Positions 6,725 to 13,420 of a stretch of 14,138 bases of DNA are shown in pieces. Made by a program: the position numbers and the translations under genes. Location of the stretch: contig JAZNLR010000033.1 of the NCBI GenBank assembly GCA_045579195.1, forward strand, positions 1 through 14,138, in the 5' to 3' direction. Within the stretch, counting starts at the first letter, position 1. Every line of letters begins with the position of its first letter. Below the pieces are notes generated by a model, which saw nothing but the letters and a program-made list of their open reading frames with translations, made no database searches and had not been told where the DNA came from. The stretch comes from JAZNLR01 sp045579195 (lineage in GTDB: Bacteria > Bacillota > Clostridia > Christensenellales > CAMQZB01).

Positions 6725-8029
6725 TTAATCATCCAAGCCTTCTCGCAAAATTAACAGCGATCCCGTTGCCCCCGTCATCTTCTGATATGCATAAGCAGCA
6801 GGTCTCGGCGCTCCCGGCTCTCCGCCCGTATACGGGTACTTATCGTATGCCGAAGCTTTTTCGTCCGGGTCATAGAACAAGCCCATCATCTGACCGCCTT
6901 CGCCCAAGTTGTCAAACAGGCGGAAGAAGTGAACGGACTCCACGTACGGCATCTTTTCCAACACCGTCTGATAAAGCTCGGGAATCCACCGAGCCTGCTC
7001 TTCTTCGGTGTTGCGCTCCTGAATGAGCCAGCCCATCTCGGTTAAGAAGACCTTCTTGTCCTTCCCCTCGTACTTCAAGATCAAATCATAAAGCTTGTTG
7101 TTTTCGTTCACCCAGTAATCACAGGCACAGCTGTCGTACCAATAGTACGGATGCCAAGAAGCACACTGGAAGAAATCGTCGGGGTACATGCTTCCATGCT
7201 CACCCGTCAAAATCGCCTGGTACATCATTTCCAAAAACTCTGCGCTCGTCGGGTACGTCACCCAGCCGATGCCTTCATAGTTTTTCTGCAACGGAATTCC
7301 ACAGCCCCAAGGTTCGGTCAAGCTTCCCATGATGGTGATGGCGTTGGGGTTTGCGCGATGGATACCGCGAGATGCATAGAGCATCATGTCGAGCGCGATT
7401 GCAACCATCTCTTCGGGCGGAAGATAGCCCTCTTCATTCCCATAAATACACATAAACCCCGGGTTGTTGATCTCGTTGTCAATCTCCCAGTACGTTATTT
7501 CGGGGAATTCGGAGACGAGCGTGAACCAACTCTCCTCGTAATCTTCAAGCCACTTATAATAATCGCTACCCTCCCACGGCTGATAGGGATGCTTGCCGCC
7601 CTGAAAACTTCCGTTGAGATAATTGTGTCCATTTACTCCGATGATCTGAAAGTCATAACTCTTTGCCATCGCAAGATAGCGATGGTGGCTTTCGACGCGC
7701 CCTTCCCGAACGTTCTTTGGGTCAGCGAGGACGTCATTCATGCCGATCCAATGGCGCAAGGATTTGACGCCGAGGTTGGAAAGCAACTGATAGACCTTTT
7801 CAGGCTTATTGAGATCGTCCGCATATTCTGCCCACGGCGTGATATAACACATCCCGAATAAGTACTTATCCTGCTCGACGATCGCGTTTGCGGGATCATA
7901 ATTTTCACCCCACCGTTTGACCATCTCTTCTTTTGTCATCTCATCACCGCCTTGATTTTCACTTGGATGACATGCGCACAGCGAAACGGCAAGCAAGATG
8001 CACAAAAACAGACAAATGATTCGTTTCAT
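6725..8029 (-). CDS. GH copy C: clan GH-A glycoside-hydrolase-like lipoprotein
   Basis: A 434-residue predicted lipoprotein, last gene of the five-gene operon. The start ATG 8029 follows AGGAGG closely; an in-frame ATG at 8050 overlaps the stop of copy D and has no such site. The signal peptide MKRIICLFLCILLAVSLCAC carries the lipobox Cys20, then a linker rich in Gly, Glu and Asp. Presumed catalytic residues: Glu186 in YWEIDNEIN and Glu331 in KKVFLTEMGW. SLRHW and HRANPNAIT are kept. A loop after WHPYYW holds two close cysteines (DSCACDYW, about 299-306), shared only with G. It is a mosaic: the signal peptide is near-identical in DNA to D, residues about 27-63 resemble B, and residues 190-250 resemble G. 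The C-terminus (REGLDD) differs from the LTED ending of D, F and G. Confidence 0.85.
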   Translation of the reverse strand: MKRIICLFLCILLAVSLCACHPSENQGGDEMTKEEMVKRWGENYDPANAIVEQDKYLFGMCYITPWAEYADDLNKPEKVYQLLSNLGVKSLRHWIGMNDVLADPKNVREGRVESHHRYLAMAKSYDFQIIGVNGHNYLNGSFQGGKHPYQPWEGSDYYKWLEDYEESWFTLVSEFPEITYWEIDNEINNPGFMCIYGNEEGYLPPEEMVAIALDMMLYASRGIHRANPNAITIMGSLTEPWGCGIPLQKNYEGIGWVTYPTSAEFLEMMYQAILTGEHGSMYPDDFFQCASWHPYYWYDSCACDYWVNENNKLYDLILKYEGKDKKVFLTEMGWLIQERNTEEEQARWIPELYQTVLEKMPYVESVHFFRLFDNLGEGGQMMGLFYDPDEKASAYDKYPYTGGEPGAPRPAAYAYQKMTGATGSLLILREGLDD

Positions 8030-8046
8030 TTTTCCTCCTAAAAAAC

Positions 8047-9324
8047 TCAATCTTCTGTCAAAATGGTAAGCGAGCCTGTTCCTCCTGCCACCTTTTGGTA
8101 AGCATACGCTGACGGTCTTGGCGCTCCGGCAGCTCCACCCGTATCCGGACGGTGGTCATACGATCTGCCTTCATGCGGATCGTAAAACAATCCGAACATT
8201 TGTTGATTGTCAATCAAGTTGTCAAACGTTCTAAAATAACAAACGGTCTCCACATATGGCAGCTTCTCGCGCACCGTTTCATAGAGCTCTTCCACCCATT
8301 TTGCCTGTTGCGCTTCGGAAACCTCAGGGCGAATGCGCCAACCAATTTCGCTCAAAAAGACCTTTTTGTCCTTGCCCTCGTGTTTTAAGATAATGTCATA
8401 GAGCTCATTGTTTTCATCGATCCAATATTGATCCGCCGCAGAAGAAAACCAGTAATACGGGTGCCAACAGGCGACTTGGAAGAAATCGTCCGGAAACGTC
8501 GAACCGTGTTCACCCGAGGCGATCTCCTGATACATCATCTCCAAAAACTCCGCATTGGTCGGATAACGGACTCTGCCAATCCCTTCGTACGCAACGGAGT
8601 ATGCTTTGCCGATCCCGGGCGGCTCGGTCAATGCGCCCATCACGGCAACTGCATCAGGGTTTGCGCGGTGAATGCCGCAGGATGCGCGATAGAGCATATC
8701 CACAGTGATCTGCAGCATATCGTCGACCGGCATATATTCACCAAGCTCCCCACGGATATACATCCATTCGGGATTGTTAAACTCCGAATCAATTTCCCAA
8801 TAAGTGATCTCAGGGAACTCCTTGACGAGCGTATACCAACTCTCCTCATAATCGTCGAGCCACGCATAATAGTCACTTCCCTCCCACGGCTGATAGCGAT
8901 GCTTCCCCGTGTCAAAGCCCTTGCCCTCGATATAATTCATGTGGTTGAGCCCAAGAATTTCAAACCCGTGCGCCTTCGCTTCGGCAAGCATTTCATGATG
9001 CCGCCGAACTTGCTCCTCTCGAAGCGTCCACGGGTCGGTCATAACGTAACCAAAGTGCAACCAATGGCGAACGAGCGTTACCCCCATATTGTCAAGGACT
9101 TGGTAAACGTCCTTATAATAATTTCGTGCGTTTGGATAATCGTCGTACTGCGGGATGCAACAAATCCCATAGAGATTTTCACGATTCGGCTTTTCCAAAT
9201 CGGGGCGGTAATTCGCGCCCCACTTCGCAATCTTTTCCGCATCCGTCATTCCGCCGGCGGGCTGACACGCACACAGCGAAACGGCAAGCAAGATGCACAA
9301 AAACAGACAAACGATTCGTTTCAT
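8047..9324 (-). CDS. GH copy D: divergent GH-A-like lipoprotein with altered active-site motif
   Basis: A 425-residue predicted lipoprotein (signal MKRIVCLFLCILLAVSLCAC, lipidated Cys20), fourth gene of the operon. The start ATG 9324 follows AGAGGGG. The acid/base motif reads YWEIDSEFN: Glu181 is present, but the Asn that normally precedes it in clan GH-A is Ser180. The Arg of the otherwise constant SRGIHRAN motif is Cys215 (RASCGIHRAN). The presumed nucleophile Glu325 in KKVFLSEIGW and the DDFFQVACWHPYYW block are intact, and VRHW (85-88) is kept. It may therefore have weakened or changed activity, or act as a binding protein. It lies 24 bases after the stop of E and 17 bases before the start of C. 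The stop region (LTILTED and downstream bases) is almost identical to those of F and G. Confidence 0.83.
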   Translation of the reverse strand: MKRIVCLFLCILLAVSLCACQPAGGMTDAEKIAKWGANYRPDLEKPNRENLYGICCIPQYDDYPNARNYYKDVYQVLDNMGVTLVRHWLHFGYVMTDPWTLREEQVRRHHEMLAEAKAHGFEILGLNHMNYIEGKGFDTGKHRYQPWEGSDYYAWLDDYEESWYTLVKEFPEITYWEIDSEFNNPEWMYIRGELGEYMPVDDMLQITVDMLYRASCGIHRANPDAVAVMGALTEPPGIGKAYSVAYEGIGRVRYPTNAEFLEMMYQEIASGEHGSTFPDDFFQVACWHPYYWFSSAADQYWIDENNELYDIILKHEGKDKKVFLSEIGWRIRPEVSEAQQAKWVEELYETVREKLPYVETVCYFRTFDNLIDNQQMFGLFYDPHEGRSYDHRPDTGGAAGAPRPSAYAYQKVAGGTGSLTILTED

Positions 9325-9348
9325 CTTTTCCCCTCTAAAAGCATTTCG

Positions 9349-10647
9349 TTATTTTTTCGGAAATAACTCAAGCGGGCCACTTCCGCCGGCAACCTCTTGA
9401 TATGCGTGAGCCCCAAGCCTCGGCTCTCCGGGCTCGCCTTTGCGAACATCAACACCGTCGTATGAAATCTGAAGGTCAGTGTCATAGAACAAACCGAACG
9501 GTTTTTTTAAGTGTCCGATCGGATCAATAAACGTGTAATAATGCACGGCCTCAACGTACGGAAGCTGTTCTTTCACCGTCTGATAGAGATTCTTTAAGAA
9601 AAGTGCCTGCTTCTCCTCGGAATTGTGATCCACACGCCATCCAATTTCTGTGAAATAAACCTTCTTATCCTTGCCTTCGTGCCGCTTGATGATCTCATAA
9701 ATTTTGTTGTTCTCATCAATCCAGTACTGTTCGGAAGGATCATTTCTGAAGTAATACGGGTGCCAACAAGCCGCCTGGAAGAAATCGTCCGGATAGGTAC
9801 TTCCGTGTGCCCCCGATTCAATCGCTTGGTACATCATCTCCAAGAATTCAGCACTCGTCGGATAGGTCACCTTTCCAACCCCGTCATACGTTTTTGTCGG
9901 GCCCTTTCCAATGCCAAGGCTGCTGGGATCGGTCAAGCTTCCCATGATTGCAACCGCCTTCGGATTTGCGCGATGGATGCCGCGCGATCCATAAAGCATC
10001 ATGTCGAGCGCAATTGCAACCATCTCTTCAGGCGGAGTGTATCCATTTTCGTTGCCGTAAACACACATAAATCCCGGGTTGTTGATTTCGTTGTCAATCT
10101 CCCAATGAGTGATCTCCGAAAATTCGGTTGCGAACGTATACCACGAGGTTTCGTAATCTTCGAGCCATTTGTAGTAATCACTGCCTTCCCACGGCTGATA
10201 CTTATGCTTGGCAAGCATAAATCCTCTTCCCTCAATATAGTTATGGTGCGTCATACCGATCACCTGAATGCCATACTTCTTGGCTTCCGCCAAAATTGCG
10301 TGAATATACGCAACCTTGTCCTCACGGATGGTTGTCGGGTTGCTCATCACGCTTCCCATTTGCAGATGCAGGCGGATGGATTTGACACCCAGATTGTTCA
10401 AAACTTCGAACCCCAAAGGATAGTTATGCAAGTTGTTAACGTTGTTTTCCTTCGGCGGTTCATAGCACATTCCGTAAAGAAAACTTTGGTCTGCTTTCTC
10501 GTTTTCAGGATGATAATTCTCGCCCCACTTTGCAAGCATCTCCTCTCGCGTCATCTCATCCTGACCGCCACCCAACTCACTTGGCTTGCAAGCAACGAGT
10601 GAAAAGACAAGCAAGAAGCATATGACTAAACAAATAATCTTTTTCAT
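9349..10647 (-). CDS. GH copy E: clan GH-A glycoside-hydrolase-like lipoprotein, recombinant with F
   Basis: A 432-residue predicted lipoprotein (signal MKKIICLVICFLLVFSLVAC, lipobox LVAC, Cys20), third gene of the operon. The first 62 residues are the same as in copy F, after which the two differ sharply (residues 63-115), so its N-terminus looks copied from F or the reverse. Presumed catalytic residues: Glu187 in HWEIDNEIN and Glu334 in KKVYFTEIGW. It differs from the other complete copies at several otherwise constant places: SIRLHL instead of SLRHW (around 90-95), THWEI instead of TYWEI, and FATEFSEI instead of LVKEFPEI. The ribosome binding site is AGGAGGAG, three bases longer than in F. 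It ends FPKK rather than LTED. The open frame is intact, and the two presumed catalytic Glu are kept, so it is probably functional with a shifted specificity. Confidence 0.84.
   Translation of the reverse strand: MKKIICLVICFLLVFSLVACKPSELGGGQDEMTREEMLAKWGENYHPENEKADQSFLYGMCYEPPKENNVNNLHNYPLGFEVLNNLGVKSIRLHLQMGSVMSNPTTIREDKVAYIHAILAEAKKYGIQVIGMTHHNYIEGRGFMLAKHKYQPWEGSDYYKWLEDYETSWYTFATEFSEITHWEIDNEINNPGFMCVYGNENGYTPPEEMVAIALDMMLYGSRGIHRANPKAVAIMGSLTDPSSLGIGKGPTKTYDGVGKVTYPTSAEFLEMMYQAIESGAHGSTYPDDFFQAACWHPYYFRNDPSEQYWIDENNKIYEIIKRHEGKDKKVYFTEIGWRVDHNSEEKQALFLKNLYQTVKEQLPYVEAVHYYTFIDPIGHLKKPFGLFYDTDLQISYDGVDVRKGEPGEPRLGAHAYQEVAGGSGPLELFPKK
9996..10078. repeat. Central identity block in copy E (matches copy F)
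   Basis: These 83 bases are identical to 11311-11393 in copy F, at the same gene position. They encode the region around ALDMMLYGS and back to NPGFMCVYG. Flanking sequence differs between the two genes, as expected for a conversion tract. Confidence 0.8.
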
Positions 10648-10687
10648 TTTTCTCCTCCTAAAAAACTCAATCTTCTGTCAAAATCGT
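10462..10687. repeat. Repeat spanning the E 5' end, the E-F junction and the F 3' end
   Basis: 226 bases that match 11777-11999 with two substitutions and one 3-base insertion (an extra TCC/CCT unit in the ribosome binding site). The repeat covers the first 62 codons of E, the intergenic spacer and the last codons of F. The partner covers F, the F-G spacer and the end of G. Confidence 0.9.
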
Positions 10688-11962
10688 AAGCGATCCGCTT
10701 CCGCCTGCAACCTCCTGGAAGGCATATGCGGCAGGTCTCGGGGCGGCTGCTTCACCACCCGTGAAGGGGTACTTTTCGTAAGACGCCCTCGTGTCGGGAT
10801 CATAGAACAAACCGAACATCTGTCCGTTGTAGGCAAGCCCGTCAAACAGGCGGAAGAAATGCACAGCCTCAACGTACGGCAGTTTTTCCTTGACCGTTTC
10901 ATAGAGTTCTTTGACCCACTTTGCCTGCTCTTCCTCAGTGTTGCGCTCTTGGATGAGCCACCCGATCTCAGTCAAAAAGACCTTCTTGTCTTTGCCTTCA
11001 TACTTTAAGATGAGGTCGTAAAGCTCGTTGTTTTCCTTCACCCAGTAATCATCGGCGCAGCTGTCGTACCAATAGTACGGATGCCAGCAAGCCGCCTGGA
11101 AGAAATCATCGGGGTAGATGCTGCCGTGTTCTCCCGAGAGGATCTGCTGATACATCATCTCGAAGAACTCCACGTTCGTGGGGTACGTCACCCAGCCGAT
11201 GCCGGGGTACTTTTGGCTCATCGCCTTGCCAAGCCCCCAAGGCTCGGCCAAACTTCCCATCACCGTGATGGCGTTGGGGTTTGCGCGGTGGATTCCGCGC
11301 GAGCCATAGAGCATCATGTCGAGCGCAATTGCAACCATCTCTTCAGGCGGAGTGTATCCATTTTCGTTGCCGTAAACACACATAAATCCCGGGCTGTTGA
11401 TCTCGTTGTCGATCTCCCAGTACGTAATCTCGGGGAATTCCTTCACGAGCGTATACCAAGACTCTTCGTAATCTTCGAGCCAGGTGTAATAATCGCTGCC
11501 CTCCCACGGCTGATACTTATGTTTGGCGAGGTTGAAGCCTCTGCCGCGGATATAGTTTTGGTGATTCATTCCAATGATCTGGAAGCCGTAACTCTTCGCC
11601 ATCGCAAGATAGCGATGGTGCTTATCCGCATTTTCCCTGCGAACCGTGCTCGGATCTGAAAGAATATCTCCCATATGGATCCAATGGCGCAAGGATGTCA
11701 CGCCCATGTTATCCATCAACTGATAGACCTTTTCCGGGTCATTGCGATTCCAGTCATATTCGATGGACGGCGTGATATAGCACATTCCGTAAAGAAAACT
11801 CTGGTCTGCTTTCTCGTTTTCAGGATGATAATTCTCGCCCCACTTTGCAAGCATCTCCTCTCGCGTCATCTCATCCTGACCGCCACCCAACTCGCTTGGC
11901 TTGCAAGCAACGAGTGAAAAGACAAGCAAGAAGCATATGACTAAACAAATAATCTTTTTCAT
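10667..11962 (-). CDS. GH copy F: clan GH-A glycoside-hydrolase-like lipoprotein
   Basis: A 431-residue predicted lipoprotein (signal as in E; lipidated Cys20 before KPSELGG), second gene of the operon. The start ATG 11962 follows AGGAG. Presumed catalytic residues: Glu187 in YWEIDNEIN and Glu332 in KKVFLTEIGW. SLRHWIHMG (90-98), KHKYQPWEGSDYY, GSRGIHRANPN and DDFFQAACWHPYYW are all present. After residue 62 it resembles G and C more than E (ITP, EKVYQLM, HHRYLAMAK). The loop after WHPYYW reads DSCADDYW, with one of the two cysteines of C and G. The gap to the stop of G is 16 bases and to the start of E 19 bases. Ends SLTILTED. Confidence 0.86.
   Translation of the reverse strand: MKKIICLVICFLLVFSLVACKPSELGGGQDEMTREEMLAKWGENYHPENEKADQSFLYGMCYITPSIEYDWNRNDPEKVYQLMDNMGVTSLRHWIHMGDILSDPSTVRRENADKHHRYLAMAKSYGFQIIGMNHQNYIRGRGFNLAKHKYQPWEGSDYYTWLEDYEESWYTLVKEFPEITYWEIDNEINSPGFMCVYGNENGYTPPEEMVAIALDMMLYGSRGIHRANPNAITVMGSLAEPWGLGKAMSQKYPGIGWVTYPTNVEFFEMMYQQILSGEHGSIYPDDFFQAACWHPYYWYDSCADDYWVKENNELYDLILKYEGKDKKVFLTEIGWLIQERNTEEEQAKWVKELYETVKEKLPYVEAVHFFRLFDGLAYNGQMFGLFYDPDTRASYEKYPFTGGEAAAPRPAAYAFQEVAGGSGSLTILTED
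11311..11393. repeat. Central identity block in copy F (matches copy E)
   Basis: Partner of 9996-10078; identical over 83 bases, at the same offset as the 5' repeat pair (1315 bases). Confidence 0.8.
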
Positions 11963-11999
11963 TTTTCTCCTAAAAAACTCAATCTTCTGTCAAAATCGT
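11777..11999. repeat. Repeat spanning the F 5' end, the F-G junction and the G 3' end
   Basis: Partner of 10462-10687. Within it the junction (stop of the upstream gene, T-run, ribosome binding site) is also almost the same as the D-C junction at about 8027-8064, so three of the four operon junctions share one sequence. Confidence 0.9.
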
Positions 12000-13271
12000 G
12001 AGCGAACCGCTTGCCCCCGTCATCTTCTGGAATGCATAAGCAGACGGTCTCGGTGCTCCCGGTCCTTTCGCATCGATAAACGGGTACTTATCGTACTTCT
12101 CGATCGGCTCGTCGGGATCATAGAACAAACCGAACATCTGTCCGTTCTCTCCCAAATTGTCAAACAGACGGAAGAAGTGCACCGCCTCAACGTACGGCAG
12201 TTTTTCTTTTACGATTTGGTAAAGCTCAGGAATCCACTTTGCCTGCTCTTCCTCCGTGTTGCGCTCCTGCAGCAACCACCCGATCTCAGTCAAAAAGACT
12301 TTCTTGTCTTTCCCCTCGTGCTTTAAGATGATGTCGTAAAGCTCGTTGTTCTCATTCACCCAATAATCACACGCACAGCTGTCGTACCAATAGTACGGAT
12401 GCCAGCAAGCCGCCTGGAAGAAGTCGTCAGGGTAGATGCTGCCGTGCGCACCCGACTCAATTGCCTGATACATCATCTCCAAAAACTCCGCGCTCGTGGG
12501 GTACTTGATATTTCCAATGCCAGGATAACTCTTCTGGAGCGGAATTCCACAGCCCCAAGGCTCAGTCAAGCTTCCCATGATGGTGATGGCGTTCGGGTTG
12601 GCGCGATGAATGCCGCGAGATGCATATAGCATCATATCAAGCGAGATTGCGACCATCTCTTCGGGCGGAAGATAGCCCTCTTCATTCCCATAAATACACA
12701 TAAAGCCCGGGTTGTTGATCTCATTGTCAATCTCCCAATACGTCACCTCGGGAAACTCTTTGACGAGCGTATACCACGACTGCTCGTAATCCTCGAGCCA
12801 CTCGTAGTACTTACTGCCCTCCCACGGCTGATACTTATGCTTTGAAAGCTCGAACCCTCTTCCGCGGATATAATTTTGGTGATTCATTCCGATGACTTGC
12901 ATGCCGTACTGCTTGGCCATCGCAAGGTACTCATGATGTTTCTTCGCGTTTTCTTTGCGCAGTGTGGTCGGATTTTCCAACACGTTGCCCATATGAATCC
13001 AATGGCGCAAAGACTTCACGCCCATGTTTGCCATCAGCTGATAAACTTTTTCCGGAACGTTACGATTGCCCTCGTAAACTGCGTGCGGCGTGATATAACA
13101 CATTCCGTAAAGATTGCTTTGATCCGCTTTTTCAAGTTCCGGTCGGTAATTTGCGCCCCACTTGAGCAACATTTCCTCCTCACTCATCCCATTTCCTGCG
13201 GTTCCGCCGCCGCACGCGCAAAGCGAAACAGTCAGCAAAAGGCACAAAAACAAGCTCAAAAATTTTTTCAT
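11979..13271 (-). CDS. GH copy G: clan GH-A glycoside-hydrolase-like lipoprotein, first gene of the operon
   Basis: A 430-residue predicted lipoprotein: signal MKKFLSLFLCLLLTVSLCAC with lipobox LCAC (Cys20), then a Gly-rich linker. The start ATG 13271 follows AGGAG. Presumed catalytic residues: Glu184 in YWEIDNEIN and Glu329 in KKVFLTEIGW. SLRHWIHMG, YASRGIHRANPN and DDFFQAACWHPYYW are intact. The loop DSCACDYW (about 297-304) has two cysteines, as in C. The mature N-terminus (ANYRPELEKADQSNLYGMCYI) is strikingly like that of cytoplasmic copy A (KNYRPELEKADQSNLFGMCYI). It has its own promoter (13320-13348) and leads a unit with F, E, D and C. It looks the most complete and least altered copy. 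Substrate not deducible from the window. Confidence 0.87.
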   Translation of the reverse strand: MKKFLSLFLCLLLTVSLCACGGGTAGNGMSEEEMLLKWGANYRPELEKADQSNLYGMCYITPHAVYEGNRNVPEKVYQLMANMGVKSLRHWIHMGNVLENPTTLRKENAKKHHEYLAMAKQYGMQVIGMNHQNYIRGRGFELSKHKYQPWEGSKYYEWLEDYEQSWYTLVKEFPEVTYWEIDNEINNPGFMCIYGNEEGYLPPEEMVAISLDMMLYASRGIHRANPNAITIMGSLTEPWGCGIPLQKSYPGIGNIKYPTSAEFLEMMYQAIESGAHGSIYPDDFFQAACWHPYYWYDSCACDYWVNENNELYDIILKHEGKDKKVFLTEIGWLLQERNTEEEQAKWIPELYQIVKEKLPYVEAVHFFRLFDNLGENGQMFGLFYDPDEPIEKYDKYPFIDAKGPGAPRPSAYAFQKMTGASGSLTILTED

Positions 13272-13319
13272 GTTTTTCTCCTATTTTATCGATCCTTTGG
13301 CGATCGTGTTTTCTTCCTT

Positions 13320-13348
13320 ATTATAAAAGAAATTTCTTTCTTTTTCAA
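13320..13348 (-). promoter_or_regulatory. Predicted promoter of the G-F-E-D-C operon
   Basis: On the - strand, -35 TTGAAA (13348-13343), spacer of exactly 17 bases, and consensus -10 TATAAT (13325-13320). The leader to ATG 13271 is about 40 bases. It lies between the terminator of H and gene G, so the operon should be transcribed independently of H. Confidence 0.85.
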
Positions 13349-13357
13349 CCGTTTTCA
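13344..13357 (-). promoter_or_regulatory. Shared box over the -35 of copy G (candidate operator)
   Basis: On the - strand it reads TGAAAACGGTTGAA, overlapping the -35. It is the same as the box at 5249-5263 before copy A apart from one A. It matches the CcpA-site pattern TGWAANCGNTNWCA at all but two positions; an AraC-type site is an alternative. Function inferred from position and conservation only. Confidence 0.5.
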
Positions 13358-13377
13358 AAAAAATGTGCCGTGACATG

Positions 13378-13407
13378 AAAAAAGCGCGACGAAATTTTCG
13401 TCGCGCT
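13378..13407 (-). terminator. Terminator of GH copy H
   Basis: Stem AGCGCGACG (13383-13391) with CGTCGCGCT (13399-13407), possibly extended inward by AAA/TTT. On the - strand a run of six T (13383-13378) follows. It lies 13 bases past the stop of H. Confidence 0.9.
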
Positions 13408-13420
13408 ACTTGTTTATTTC

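Noticed and set aside
8030..8050. Upstream ATG start for copy C (MSFLGGK extension)
   Set aside because: It overlaps the stop of copy D and lacks a ribosome binding site, whereas ATG 8029 follows AGGAGG and begins a standard signal peptide.
8047..9324. Copy D as a pseudogene
   Set aside because: Despite the altered motif it has a full-length intact frame, an intact signal peptide, a good ribosome binding site and the presumed nucleophile Glu.
8428..9366. Long open frames antisense to the GH genes (also 5703-6728, 9625-10602 and 7151-7861)
   Set aside because: They recur at the same place opposite each paralogue because the underlying protein and codon pattern is conserved. They have no ribosome binding site or promoter of their own, and their translations look like shadows rich in His, Arg and Ile.
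9349..11999. Insertion sequence or CRISPR-type array as the cause of the repeats
   Set aside because: The repeats are parts of paralogous genes and their junctions. There are no terminal inverted repeats, transposase or regular short spacers.
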